From NCBI GenBank assembly GCA_023424015.1, contig JAFAEM010000004.1, forward strand, positions 1 through 64,000: DNA of 64,000 bases, read 5' to 3'. The first letter of the stretch is position 1. Each line of letters starts with the position of its first letter. This stretch comes from Bacteroidota bacterium. Lineage in GTDB: Bacteria; Bacteroidota; Bacteroidia; Chitinophagales; Chitinophagaceae. Below are positions 9,278 through 16,909 of the stretch, in pieces. The notes under the pieces are model-generated. The model ran no database searches and was not told where the DNA came from. It saw nothing but the letters and a program-made list of their open reading frames with translations. Made by a program: the position numbers and the translations under genes.

Positions 9278-10414
9278 ATGAAAAAGTTTTTCTGGTTTGG
9301 ATGGCTCGGTTTATTGCTGTTTGAAGTGGCGAATGTCTACTTTATTATGCCGATGCCTGGCAGTCAGCAAATGAATAGTCTGGATGTTGCTTATTTTTTA
9401 TACAAGTGGCGTTGGGCGTTCAGAATATTGTTTGGTTTAATGATAGTCGCCGGCCTGCTAAGAGCAAAATGGCACTGGCGCGGGAAATGGGCACTGATCC
9501 TGCCACTGGGTGTTCTGGCAGCGGTCATTTATATGGCTAATTTTAAAATGGCAGCAGATGCAATGTTCCGGCAGCCGAAACAGTTAGTGTTTGCCGGCGT
9601 GACCGATAACAAGGTAGACCAGGACCGCCTGGTGATTGGAGTGGTGATCAATGACGAAGCAAAAGCATACCCGGTTCAATTTATAGGATACCACCATCAT
9701 CTGCAGGATGTCGTTGGTGGGAAATCCATACTCGTGACCTATTGTACTGTTTGCAGAACGGGTCGTGTGTATGAACCGGTCGTGAATGGGAAAAATGAAA
9801 ATTTCCGACTGGTTGGGATGGATCATTTTAATGCCATGCTGGAAGACGAGACTACCAAAAGCTGGTGGCAGCAGGCGACAGGCACTGCGGTGAGTGGAAA
9901 ATTGAAAGGTTCACGCTTGGCAGAAGTGCTTAGTGTACAAACCTCATTGGAAAAATGGTTGAAGCTTTATCCCAATTCGAGGGTGATGCAGGCCGACCCT
10001 GCTTTTATATCCTCCTACGACAGTACATTAAAATATGAGAGTGGAGCGAGCAGGAGGAAACTGACGGGTACGGATAGTTTGTCCTGGAAAGATAAATCAT
10101 GGGTGGTTGGAATCAGGGTGGAAGGACAACAAAGGGCTTATGACTGGAACGAATTGAAAAGACTAAGGGTGATAAAAGATACCATCGCACAAACACCACT
10201 CGCACTTGTGCTGGCCAGTGATGATAAGAGCTTTTTCGCTTTTAAACTTCCCGCATCTGGTAATGAGCTCAGGTTGAAAGGCGACACCATATTTTTTTCC
10301 AACAAACATTTCCGGATAGATGGGAAAGGCATAGATACCAGTTATTCACTTGAACCATTGCAGGCCTACCAGGAATTCTGGCATAGCTGGAGAACTTTTA
10401 ATCCGGATAAGTGA
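9278..10414 (+). CDS. DUF3179 domain membrane protein
   Basis: The 378-residue product has three N-terminal hydrophobic segments (about residues 4-24, 45-62 and 70-90) and then a large soluble domain matching DUF3179, recognisable by VTYCTVCRTGRVYEP with its CxxC, preceded by AYPVQFIGYHHHLQDV. The biochemical function of DUF3179 is not established. The His-rich stretch and CxxC pair suggest metal or redox chemistry, which is my inference. It is the last gene of the TonB/CRTAC1 run and converges on the HD-domain gene. Confidence 0.82.
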   Translation: MKKFFWFGWLGLLLFEVANVYFIMPMPGSQQMNSLDVAYFLYKWRWAFRILFGLMIVAGLLRAKWHWRGKWALILPLGVLAAVIYMANFKMAADAMFRQPKQLVFAGVTDNKVDQDRLVIGVVINDEAKAYPVQFIGYHHHLQDVVGGKSILVTYCTVCRTGRVYEPVVNGKNENFRLVGMDHFNAMLEDETTKSWWQQATGTAVSGKLKGSRLAEVLSVQTSLEKWLKLYPNSRVMQADPAFISSYDSTLKYESGASRRKLTGTDSLSWKDKSWVVGIRVEGQQRAYDWNELKRLRVIKDTIAQTPLALVLASDDKSFFAFKLPASGNELRLKGDTIFFSNKHFRIDGKGIDTSYSLEPLQAYQEFWHSWRTFNPDK

Positions 10415-10476
10415 ATGTGTAAGCTTTAATGAGTATTATCAGTCTCAAACACAGTGACAGGATCGGATTATATCTT

Positions 10477-11076
10477 CTAGACATCTTTTTGATGCTGAAT
10501 GATAAATTCGATAAGCACTTCAAGTGGGATATTGATCCGTGACAAAGCGTCCGTGATATCATCGCGGTTGACCTGGGCTGCAAACGAAGGTGTCTTTAGT
10601 TTTTTCAGGATGCTTTTTACTTCCAGGCCTTCATACTTTGTTGGTCGTATAAGCGCGGCGGCATGTACAAAACCAGATAGTTCATCGAAAGCGTAGATCA
10701 TTTTATCCATCGTGTTTTGTGGTTCCACACCAAAATATCCTGGTCCATGTGAAGCAATACAATGGATCACGTCGGGATCAATATTTCTTTTTTCCAGTTC
10801 TTCAATGATGATCCGACAGTGATCCTCCGGGAATTTTTCCCAATCGGCATCATGTAGCAACCCCGCGAGTTCCCATTTCCGAGCTTCCTCTTCAGACGCA
10901 TTTTCTTTTTCCAAAGCCCAGGCTTTCATCACAGCAGCCACCTGTTTCATATGCAGGCGGAGCCGTTCATTGGGCACCCATTCATTAAGCAGGGTATAAG
11001 CCTCTTCAATAGGCATCAAATTGCCTTTGTTGGCCGGGTTGCCAAATTCCGATCTTCCAAGTTGATGTGTTGCCAT
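10477..11076 (-). CDS. HD-domain phosphohydrolase
   Basis: A 199-residue cytoplasmic protein with the HD-superfamily residues: His in RLHMKQVAAVM, the HD doublet in LAGLLHDADWEKFP, a further His in CIASHGPGYFG, and a distal Asp in AFDELSGFV. This metal-dependent hydrolase family acts on nucleotides and similar phosphoesters; no specific substrate is indicated. The start at 11076 (MATHQLGR) has an A-rich leader. An internal Met (MPIEEAYTLL, 11016) matches the usual start of the domain and is an alternative; the open frame to 11130 is less likely. Confidence 0.78.
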   Translation of the reverse strand: MATHQLGRSEFGNPANKGNLMPIEEAYTLLNEWVPNERLRLHMKQVAAVMKAWALEKENASEEEARKWELAGLLHDADWEKFPEDHCRIIIEELEKRNIDPDVIHCIASHGPGYFGVEPQNTMDKMIYAFDELSGFVHAAALIRPTKYEGLEVKSILKKLKTPSFAAQVNRDDITDALSRINIPLEVLIEFIIQHQKDV

Positions 11077-11365
11077 GTAAGTTTTGGTTTTAAAATTAGG
11101 ATATGATCCTGAATCAATCCTTTCGGACAATTATGATAGAATATGGTTAAAAGAGGGAAACGCGCAAATTGGGCCTCTATAATATAAGTATGAGGTGATC
11201 TACTGATCCAGCAACTCTCAATATAAACTCGAAGCGGTTTTGGAGTATTGTTCGAAAAAATGGCAAAACAGTAGTCATTTTTGTAGACTATTCTAAAAAT
11301 AGTTCAAAAATATTACTGAAAATCAATAAATTGCAAAGGTTCGGTATAAAATATTGCTTGTTTTT

Positions 11366-11398
11366 CTTGGTTTGTCAGGTCAATCAGCCCTATCTTCG
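11366..11398 (+). promoter_or_regulatory. promoter of the rplM operon
   Basis: The -7 box TATCTTCG (11391-11398) matches the Bacteroidota TAnnTTTG consensus at seven of eight positions, and CTTGG/TTTG boxes lie 16-20 bp upstream (11366-11374). The same TATCTTCG element occurs before pyrH. Confidence 0.65.
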
Positions 11399-11399
11399 C

Positions 11400-11505
11400 A
11401 CCCCCAAAAATAGCTATGCTATAGGGAGCATCGGGGGATGGCCCGGTGTTAATATTTAAAACCTATTGCCGTTTGCCTGGCGAATGGCAATGCAAAGAAA
11501 CGAGA
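11400..11505 (+). promoter_or_regulatory. structured 5' leader of rplM, possible ribosomal-protein autoregulatory element
   Basis: The ~105-nt leader has nested complementarity: CCCCC (11401-11405) with GGGGG (11433-11437) enclosing ATGCT/AGCAT (11416-11420 with 11427-11431). A separate hairpin, ATTGCC...GGCAAT (11465-11491) with inner TTTG/CGAA, lies 15 nt before the rplM start. Leaders autoregulated by L13 are known in several bacteria; assigning this one to that class is inference. Confidence 0.5.
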
Positions 11506-11949
11506 ATGAGCAAATTACATTTTACAACCAAACATGCGAATGCGGCTACCGTACAACGTAACTGGTATGTTGTGGACGGTACTAATCAAACTGTAGGTCG
11601 TATGTGCGCTAGAATCGCCGCCATACTGCGCGGAAAAAACAAGGCCTCTTATACTCCACATGTCGACACTGGCGATTATATCATCGTCATCAATTGCGAT
11701 AAGGTGGTACTTACCGGTAACAAACTTGATCAGAAAGTATATGATACTTTCAGTGGTTATCCCGGTGGACGTAAAGAAGAAGTTGCCAGGAACCTGATCA
11801 ACCGTCGCCCGGAAGTGGTGATCGAGAGGGCAGTGAAAGGAATGCTTCCGAAAAACAGACTGGGTCGCCAGATGTATAAAAAGCTATTCGTATATGCTGG
11901 TGCCGAACATCCGCATGTAGCACAACAACCAAAAGAACTGAAATTCTAA
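11506..11949 (+). CDS. rplM: 50S ribosomal protein L13
   Basis: The 147-residue product from MSKLHFTTKH is full length for L13 and carries its conserved blocks: RNWYVVDGTNQTVGR, ILRGKNKASYTPHVDTGDY, AVKGMLPKNRLGRQM and LFVYAGAEHPH. L13 is an early-binding 23S rRNA protein. The frame is open to 11446, but those extra residues fall in the hairpin leader and do not match the family, so 11506 is the start. rpsI follows after 18 bp; L13-S9 pairing is near-universal. Confidence 0.97.
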   Translation: MSKLHFTTKHANAATVQRNWYVVDGTNQTVGRMCARIAAILRGKNKASYTPHVDTGDYIIVINCDKVVLTGNKLDQKVYDTFSGYPGGRKEEVARNLINRRPEVVIERAVKGMLPKNRLGRQMYKKLFVYAGAEHPHVAQQPKELKF

Positions 11950-11967
11950 AATTTTCAAATTATTATA

Positions 11968-12357
11968 ATGGAAAAGCAAGCAAATGGTGTTGGTCGTCGT
12001 AAAGAAGCCGTGACTCGCGTTTTTATTACCAAAGGTGATGGCAAGATCACGGTTAACGACAAAGACTACAAAGAATATTTTTCACTGGTCTATCTGCAAA
12101 ACCAGGTAGAACGCCCTTTTAAAACCGTTGATGCTCTCGGCAAATACGATGTGAAGATCAACGCAGTGGGTGGTGGCGTAAAAGGTCAGGCGGAAGCTGC
12201 CATGCTCGGTATCTCCCGTATCCTGGTTGAGATGAACCCCGAACTGCGTCCTGCGCTGAAAGCAGCAGGATTGCTGAAACGTGACCCACGTTCTGTAGAG
12301 CGTAAGAAATTCGGTCATAAGAAAGCAAGGAAAAGCTACCAGTTCTCAAAACGATAA
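11968..12357 (+). CDS. rpsI: 30S ribosomal protein S9
   Basis: The 129-residue product has the S9 N-terminal NGVGRRKEAVTRVFI, the central GGGVKGQAEAAMLGISR and the basic C-terminal RDPRSVERKKFGHKKARK ending in FSKR, whose tail reaches the P-site tRNA. It is full length. It is cotranscribed with rplM upstream and is followed 69 bp later by rpsB. Confidence 0.97.
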   Translation: MEKQANGVGRRKEAVTRVFITKGDGKITVNDKDYKEYFSLVYLQNQVERPFKTVDALGKYDVKINAVGGGVKGQAEAAMLGISRILVEMNPELRPALKAAGLLKRDPRSVERKKFGHKKARKSYQFSKR

Positions 12358-12426
12358 TAGAAGTCACGGGCCCGCAGTCTGGATCAGCGTGCTTGTATTT
12401 CAAATAATTTATAACAACAATAGAAA

Positions 12427-13335
12427 ATGGAAAATAACACATCCTTACAACAGCAACTCCTTGATGCAGGTGTTCATTTTGGTCACCTGAAAAAGAAGTG
12501 GAATCCCAAGATGTTACCTTACATCTTTGCTGAAAAGAAAGGTATCCATATTATAGACCTGAATAAAACTGTTGAATGCCTGCAGGAAACTGCTGCAGCG
12601 ATGAAGCAGATTGCCCGCAGCGGGAAGAAGATCCTTTTTGTTGGCACTAAAAAGCAGGCAAAAGATATCGTGAGCGAATGCGCCCGCAGGGTTAACATGC
12701 CTTACGTAACAGAACGCTGGCTGGGTGGTATGCTTACCAATTTCAATACTGTTAGAAAGAGCGTGAAGAAAATGCAGAGCATTGAAAAAATGCTGGGTGA
12801 TGGTTCATTTGACAGCATTACTAAAAAAGAGCGTTTGACCTTGAGCCGCGACAGGGATAAAATGGATAAGGTACTGGGTGGTATCGCGCAACTGGGTCGT
12901 GTGCCTGCAGCTTTGTTTATTGTTGATATCGGCCACGAGCATATTGCTTTGGCTGAAGCTAAGCGTTTAGGCATTACAACTTTCGGATTGGTTGATACCA
13001 ATTGCGATCCCAATAAAGTTGATTTCGCGATCCCTGCCAATGATGATGCAACAAAGTCTATCGCTATCCTGGCCAATTACCTGACTGCTGCAATCGCAGA
13101 AGGTTTGGCTGAGCGTCAGGCTGCAAAAGATGAAGAATCAGAAGATGTGATCGACGATGATAAGGAAAAAAGCGCAGCTCGTCTTGAAGCAGAAGCACAG
13201 GCTGAAGCAGGACGTGGTCGTGGCGGAAGCCGTGGTGGAAACCGTGGCGGAGCGCCCGGAGCTGGTGGACAGAGACGCCGTATCAGTGGTGGTGGCGCAG
13301 CAGGTGGCCGCGGCCCCGGTGGTGGGAAGAGATAG
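12427..13335 (+). CDS. rpsB: 30S ribosomal protein S2 with Gly/Arg-rich C-terminal tail
   Basis: Residues 1 to about 225 are canonical S2 (LLDAGVHFGHLKKKWNPKM, TERWLGGMLTNFNTVRKS, PAALFIVDIGHEHIALAEA, VDTNCDPNKVDFAIPAND). Beyond this lies an extra ~75 residues: an acidic/charged linker (DEESEDVIDDDKEKSAA) and a low-complexity RGG-like tail (RGRGGSRGGNRGG...GGGKR). S2 is normally about 230-260 residues; extended tails occur in Bacteroidota. The tail resembles RNA-binding RGG boxes. It lies upstream of tsf, the usual S2-EF-Ts arrangement. Confidence 0.96.
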   Translation: MENNTSLQQQLLDAGVHFGHLKKKWNPKMLPYIFAEKKGIHIIDLNKTVECLQETAAAMKQIARSGKKILFVGTKKQAKDIVSECARRVNMPYVTERWLGGMLTNFNTVRKSVKKMQSIEKMLGDGSFDSITKKERLTLSRDRDKMDKVLGGIAQLGRVPAALFIVDIGHEHIALAEAKRLGITTFGLVDTNCDPNKVDFAIPANDDATKSIAILANYLTAAIAEGLAERQAAKDEESEDVIDDDKEKSAARLEAEAQAEAGRGRGGSRGGNRGGAPGAGGQRRRISGGGAAGGRGPGGGKR

Positions 13336-13357
13336 AGCCTTGCTTAAAGGAAACATT

Positions 13358-13388
13358 CTGGATACTAGATACTAGATATTAGATATTG
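13358..13388. repeat. short-word tandem repeat (GATACTA/GATATTA)
   Basis: Four to five imperfect 8-bp words (GGATACTA, GATACTA, GATATTA, GATATTG) lie between rpsB and tsf, related to the run at 9205-9255. Confidence 0.65.
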
Positions 13389-13439
13389 GTAAACTTCCTG
13401 TGCGCGGGTAAGCGACTCAGGAATAAACTTTAAGAAAAT

Positions 13440-14276
13440 ATGAGCACAGTAACTATTAGTGCAGCAGATATCAACAAGCTTCGCCAGGCCACAGGTGCCG
13501 GCATGATGGATTGCCGCAAGGCCTTGACAGAAACAAATGGTGATTTTGAAGCAGCAATTGACTGGTTGCGTAAGCAGGGCCAGAAAGTTGCCGCGAAGAG
13601 AAGCGATCGTGAAGCAAAAGAAGGGGTGGTAATTGCGCAGACAACAAGTGATAATAAAACAGGAATTGTAGTATGCGTAAGCTGTGAAACAGACTTCGTT
13701 TCCAAGAACGCTGATTTCGTAGCCTTTGTACAAAGCATCGCCGATGCAGCGATTGCAAATAATGTAAAGACTGCTGATGAGCTGAATGAAGTAAAGATCG
13801 GTGATGCGAAAGTTGCCGACCTGGTGAATGATAAACTGGCTGCTATTGGTGAAAAGATCGGTATCACCCGCCTCGAAAGAGTGGATGCACCGTTTGTTGC
13901 ATCTTATATTCATGGTGCTAACAGGATTGGTGTTTTGGTAGGTCTAGACAAAGCTTCAGCTGAAGTTGGTAAGGATATTGCCATGCAGATCGCCGCGTTG
14001 AACCCTGTAGCTGTTGACGCTGCCAGCGTTCCTGCCGATGTTATTGCTCGTGAGAGGTCTATCATCATGGATGTGATGAAGGAAGATCCGAAGATGGCTG
14101 GAAAGCCTGAGGAAATGCTGGCTAAGATTGCTGAAGGTAAATTGGGAGCATTCTTCAAGGAACAAACACTAACAGCCCAGGCATTTGTGAAAGATGCGGG
14201 TAAGTCAGTGGCAGATTATCTCAAGGAGTCAGGCGATGTGAAGGTTGTAGAGTTTAAAAGAGTAGCACTGGGTTAA
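13440..14276 (+). CDS. tsf: elongation factor Ts
   Basis: The 278-residue product has the EF-Ts N-terminal UBA-like module (ISAADINKLRQATGAGMMDC, RKALTETNGDFEAAIDWLRK), the core motif CVSCETDFVSKN with the TDF residues that insert into EF-Tu, and the second signature (HGANRIGVLVGLDKA). It recycles EF-Tu by nucleotide exchange in the cytoplasm. Length is normal. It is the last gene of the ribosomal cluster, followed after 28 bp by a strong terminator. Confidence 0.97.
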   Translation: MSTVTISAADINKLRQATGAGMMDCRKALTETNGDFEAAIDWLRKQGQKVAAKRSDREAKEGVVIAQTTSDNKTGIVVCVSCETDFVSKNADFVAFVQSIADAAIANNVKTADELNEVKIGDAKVADLVNDKLAAIGEKIGITRLERVDAPFVASYIHGANRIGVLVGLDKASAEVGKDIAMQIAALNPVAVDAASVPADVIARERSIIMDVMKEDPKMAGKPEEMLAKIAEGKLGAFFKEQTLTAQAFVKDAGKSVADYLKESGDVKVVEFKRVALG

Positions 14277-14304
14277 TCCAGTTGATATAATTTTTTATGA
14301 GAAG

Positions 14305-14330
14305 CGCTCCGGTTTGGAGCGTTTTTTTTT
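14305..14330 (+). terminator. rho-independent terminator of tsf
   Basis: A perfect CGCTCC/GGAGCG stem (14305-14310 with 14316-14321) with a five-base loop is followed directly by nine T residues. Confidence 0.92.
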
Positions 14331-14840
14331 GGGTGGAGTGTGCGGATGAGATATCGGGCCGAGGTCATTGTTTCAAAACTTTTGAATGGTGTTCGGATTT
14401 TTAAGACCCGGTAGGCATGGGCGTCGACGTGTAGTCAACATATAGAAACCTTTAAGGTCTGGAACTAAGTGTCATGATTTATTACACATGGGTTATGTGG
14501 ACTTTAAGTGGCCAGGTGATTACGAGTTGATGACCTTTGTATAAGCGTATAATGGGAGGTAGCCTGGAGATATTCTCCATTCGACAGGATTGGTTGCACC
14601 TCATGGTTCCCGCGGGGCCCTCCCAATCTTGCGGTGAAGGCGATCATGTAGTCGCAGCAGGACCCGCCGACTAATGCAAACTCCTCCCACACCCGCCTGC
14701 ACGCCAGCCTGAAAAACTCTTTACGCTACTGACCGGTCAATTGTTTTTCAGTGTAAATATCGAATCGATGTAAGTAGAATTCCAAGGTTAAAAAAACATT
14801 ATTCAACGTTTTTTTCTGATTGGCGGATAAGTCATAGATT
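14331..14840. other. unassigned intergenic stretch
   Basis: About 500 bp between the tsf terminator and a MITE-like element. A 62-codon frame runs on the minus strand (14504-14692) but has no recognisable motif or credible start region. The sequence around 14560-14710 is locally G/C-rich with complementary GGGAGG and CCTCCC stretches, so it could be the remains of a mobile element or a structured RNA. I cannot assign it. Confidence 0.4.
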
Positions 14841-14998
14841 GGAATCATTATTGTCCGGCGAAATTTGGTGTATTATAAACCACGGCGGGCACGTCGAGCA
14901 CAGCAAAAGGCGACTACGTGTTAAAAAAGTCATATACGCCACGCGGGTCAATTGCTTTGACAACAATCCTAAATTTTATTCCTGACAGTATTAGGTTG
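14841..14998 (+). mobile_element. MITE-like element, copy 1 (short form)
   Basis: The ~158-bp element begins GGAATCATTATTGTCCGG and ends in a degenerate inverted copy (CCTGACAGTATTAGG). Its inner parts (ACCACGGCGGGCACG, GACTACGTGTTA, GCGGGTCAATTGCTTTGACA) match, in the same order, the element at 37798-38093, which has a longer middle. It has no coding capacity, consistent with a non-autonomous transposon remnant. Confidence 0.7.
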
Positions 14999-15099
14999 GA
15001 ATATTGGTTTCTATACAAGGAATATCATCTGTGCATCCTGTATTTCAGCTGATTCTTTAGGATGACACCTCAGTCCCCGGAACATTTGTATATTTATTT

Positions 15100-16026
15100 A
15101 TGTCTAAATGGCTACTCTTCCTCCTGACAGCACTCCCATTCCAAACTATTATAGCGCAGTCTTCCGATAGTGTTTATCTTTTCTCCTATTTTAAAAGGAA
15201 CGGTGAAGATGGCCTGCACCTTGCCTATAGTGAAGATGGTTATCGATGGACAGCCCTGAAGAACGACAGCACTGTGTTACGACCCACCGTTGCCAACGAT
15301 AAACTTATGCGTGATCCCTGTATTATCCGTGGTGCTGAAGGACTCTTTCACATGGTTTGGACTGTAAGCTGGAATGATAAGGGTATTGGTTATGCAAACT
15401 CGACTGACCTGCTGAACTGGAGCCTGCAACAGTTTATTCCTGTCATGGCACACGAGGATTCAGCACGCAATTGCTGGGCACCAGAGATCACATGGGATAA
15501 AGAAAATCAAGAGTACCTGATCTATTGGGCGACGACCATTCCCGGACGGTTTGCAGAAGGCGATACTGCCGGTGATGACCGTTACAATCACCGCATGTAT
15601 TACGTAACGACAAAAGATTTTCGTGAATTCAGCAAGGCGAAATTACTTTATGATAAGGGCTTTAATGTGATTGATGCCAGCATTGTTCATGATGGTAGAA
15701 AATATATCATGTTCCTTAAGGACGAAACGCGGTATCCGCCGCAGAAAAATATCAGGATCGCGACAAGCCAACACGCAAGTAAAGAATATAGCCTGCCATC
15801 AAAGCCCATCACGGGCGACTATTGGGCGGAAGGACCGACTGCTATCAAAAAAGGAGACGAGTGGATCGTTTACTTTGATAAATACCGTGATCATAAATAT
15901 GGTGCAGTAGTATCGAAAGACCTGGTAAACTGGAAGGATATATCAGATAAGATTGAATTGCCTAAGGGGATAAGGCATGGTTCGGTGTTACGGATTTCAA
16001 GAAAGGAACTACGGGTGTTGCAATGA
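15100..16026 (+). CDS. secreted GH43-like five-bladed beta-propeller glycosidase
   Basis: The 308-residue product has a signal peptide (MSKWLLFLLTALPFQTIIAQ) and repeats typical of clan GH-F/J propellers: HLAYSEDGYRW, KLMRDPCIIRGAEGLFHMVW, ARNCWAPEITWDKENQEYLI, NVIDASIVHDGRKYIMFLKD and YWAEGPTAIKKGDEW. The Asp of MRDP, the Asp of VIDASI and the Glu of AEGP fit the expected three acidic residues. Family members act on arabinan, xylan or related pentose glycans; the substrate is not predictable here. It is monocistronic, between a MITE-like element and the terminator of the opposing operon. Confidence 0.78.
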   Translation: MSKWLLFLLTALPFQTIIAQSSDSVYLFSYFKRNGEDGLHLAYSEDGYRWTALKNDSTVLRPTVANDKLMRDPCIIRGAEGLFHMVWTVSWNDKGIGYANSTDLLNWSLQQFIPVMAHEDSARNCWAPEITWDKENQEYLIYWATTIPGRFAEGDTAGDDRYNHRMYYVTTKDFREFSKAKLLYDKGFNVIDASIVHDGRKYIMFLKDETRYPPQKNIRIATSQHASKEYSLPSKPITGDYWAEGPTAIKKGDEWIVYFDKYRDHKYGAVVSKDLVNWKDISDKIELPKGIRHGSVLRISRKELRVLQ

Positions 16027-16075
16027 GTGGGATTCGGGTGTGATCATCAGAGTTCTTGTATTGCCAGTGATTTGG

Positions 16076-16118
16076 ACACGGATGTCACGGAGGAAACACG
16101 GAAAGCACGGAGGATGTT
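16076..16118. repeat. CACGGA-word repeat
   Basis: Several imperfect words (CACGGA, ACACGGAAAGCACGGAGG) lie in the convergent intergenic region and belong to the same CGTG/CACG word family as the longer arrays at 27193 and 30297. Confidence 0.5.
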
Positions 16119-16149
16119 TAAGAAGAGGAAATTGTATTGTACTACTTAT

Positions 16150-16190
16150 AAAAAAACCGTCCCATCTACTGGAGAACCAGGACGGGACGG
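16150..16190 (-). terminator. rho-independent terminator of the kinase operon
   Basis: On the minus strand, CCGTCCC (16184-16190) pairs with GGGACGG (16157-16163), with further pairing of CCTGG/CCAG inside, followed by a run of seven T residues (plus-strand A 16150-16156). It lies about 70 bp past the stop of the beta-barrel gene. Confidence 0.85.
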
Positions 16191-16257
16191 CGGTAGAACA
16201 CCTACACGTGATACGGAAAAGGTTGATGGCGTAATGGTTGATATAAAAATTTTTGTT

Positions 16258-16887
16258 TTATTTTTTCGTAAGCTCACTAAGGTTGAAGCTTACACCAACA
16301 TTTATTCGGAATGTAGTCACATCGGGCTCATCAGGAATTTCTGTTCCATCCAGTTTCGCTTTTGATTTTTTACCCACGGTAAAAATGCCTTCTGCAAAAA
16401 CGGAGATAGGTATTTTGAAGAAATAATTCAGGCCCCCGCCAACATGCGGTTTGCCGCCATAAAACTCCAGATCAACATAGCTGGCGCCATTGGCCACCTC
16501 ATCTACTTTTCCCTTGAGGAATGAATAACCTGCCTGCACAAATGGTCTCACCGGATTGATCGTGCCGGCCAGGTTGACCCTCAGACCCACGTCAATATGA
16601 GTCATGCCAAAAGATTTGGCATCGATATCGGACTTGCCGATCGACGTGAAATCGAAGCCGACATAGGGTTCCAGGAGCTCTGTGATACCATAGCCCAGGC
16701 GTAATCCTCCGCCAAAACCCGAAGATGCATTTTCATCGAGATACTGGAAATATTCAGATGCCCATCCCAGTGTATGGATTCGTGCCGCAGCATTAAAACC
16801 TTTTATGGCAGACCGCTGGCGGACCTGGCCCTCCGATGCAATGCAAAAGGAGACGATAACCAGGATTAAGGTGATTGACTTTTTCAT
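16258..16887 (-). CDS. small outer-membrane beta-barrel protein, last gene of the kinase operon
   Basis: The 209-residue product has a signal peptide (MKKSITLILVIVSFCIASEG) and an eight-strand-type barrel pattern (GGGLRLGYGITELLEPYVGF, VDVGLR-type strands, GGGLNYFFKIPISVFAEG), ending FRINVGVSFNLSELTKK. It is most like generic OmpW/OmpA-type outer-membrane barrels of Bacteroidota. It begins 22 bp after the stop of the upstream kinase gene, so it is probably the last gene of a five-gene leftward operon. Why a barrel is coexpressed with cytoplasmic kinases is unknown. Confidence 0.75.
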   Translation of the reverse strand: MKKSITLILVIVSFCIASEGQVRQRSAIKGFNAAARIHTLGWASEYFQYLDENASSGFGGGLRLGYGITELLEPYVGFDFTSIGKSDIDAKSFGMTHIDVGLRVNLAGTINPVRPFVQAGYSFLKGKVDEVANGASYVDLEFYGGKPHVGGGLNYFFKIPISVFAEGIFTVGKKSKAKLDGTEIPDEPDVTTFRINVGVSFNLSELTKK

Positions 16888-16909
16888 ACGTAGTTGCTTT
16901 GAAGTTTTT

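Noticed and set aside
14504..14692. 62-codon minus-strand frame
   Set aside because: No motif, odd composition, and no credible start region; left as unassigned sequence.
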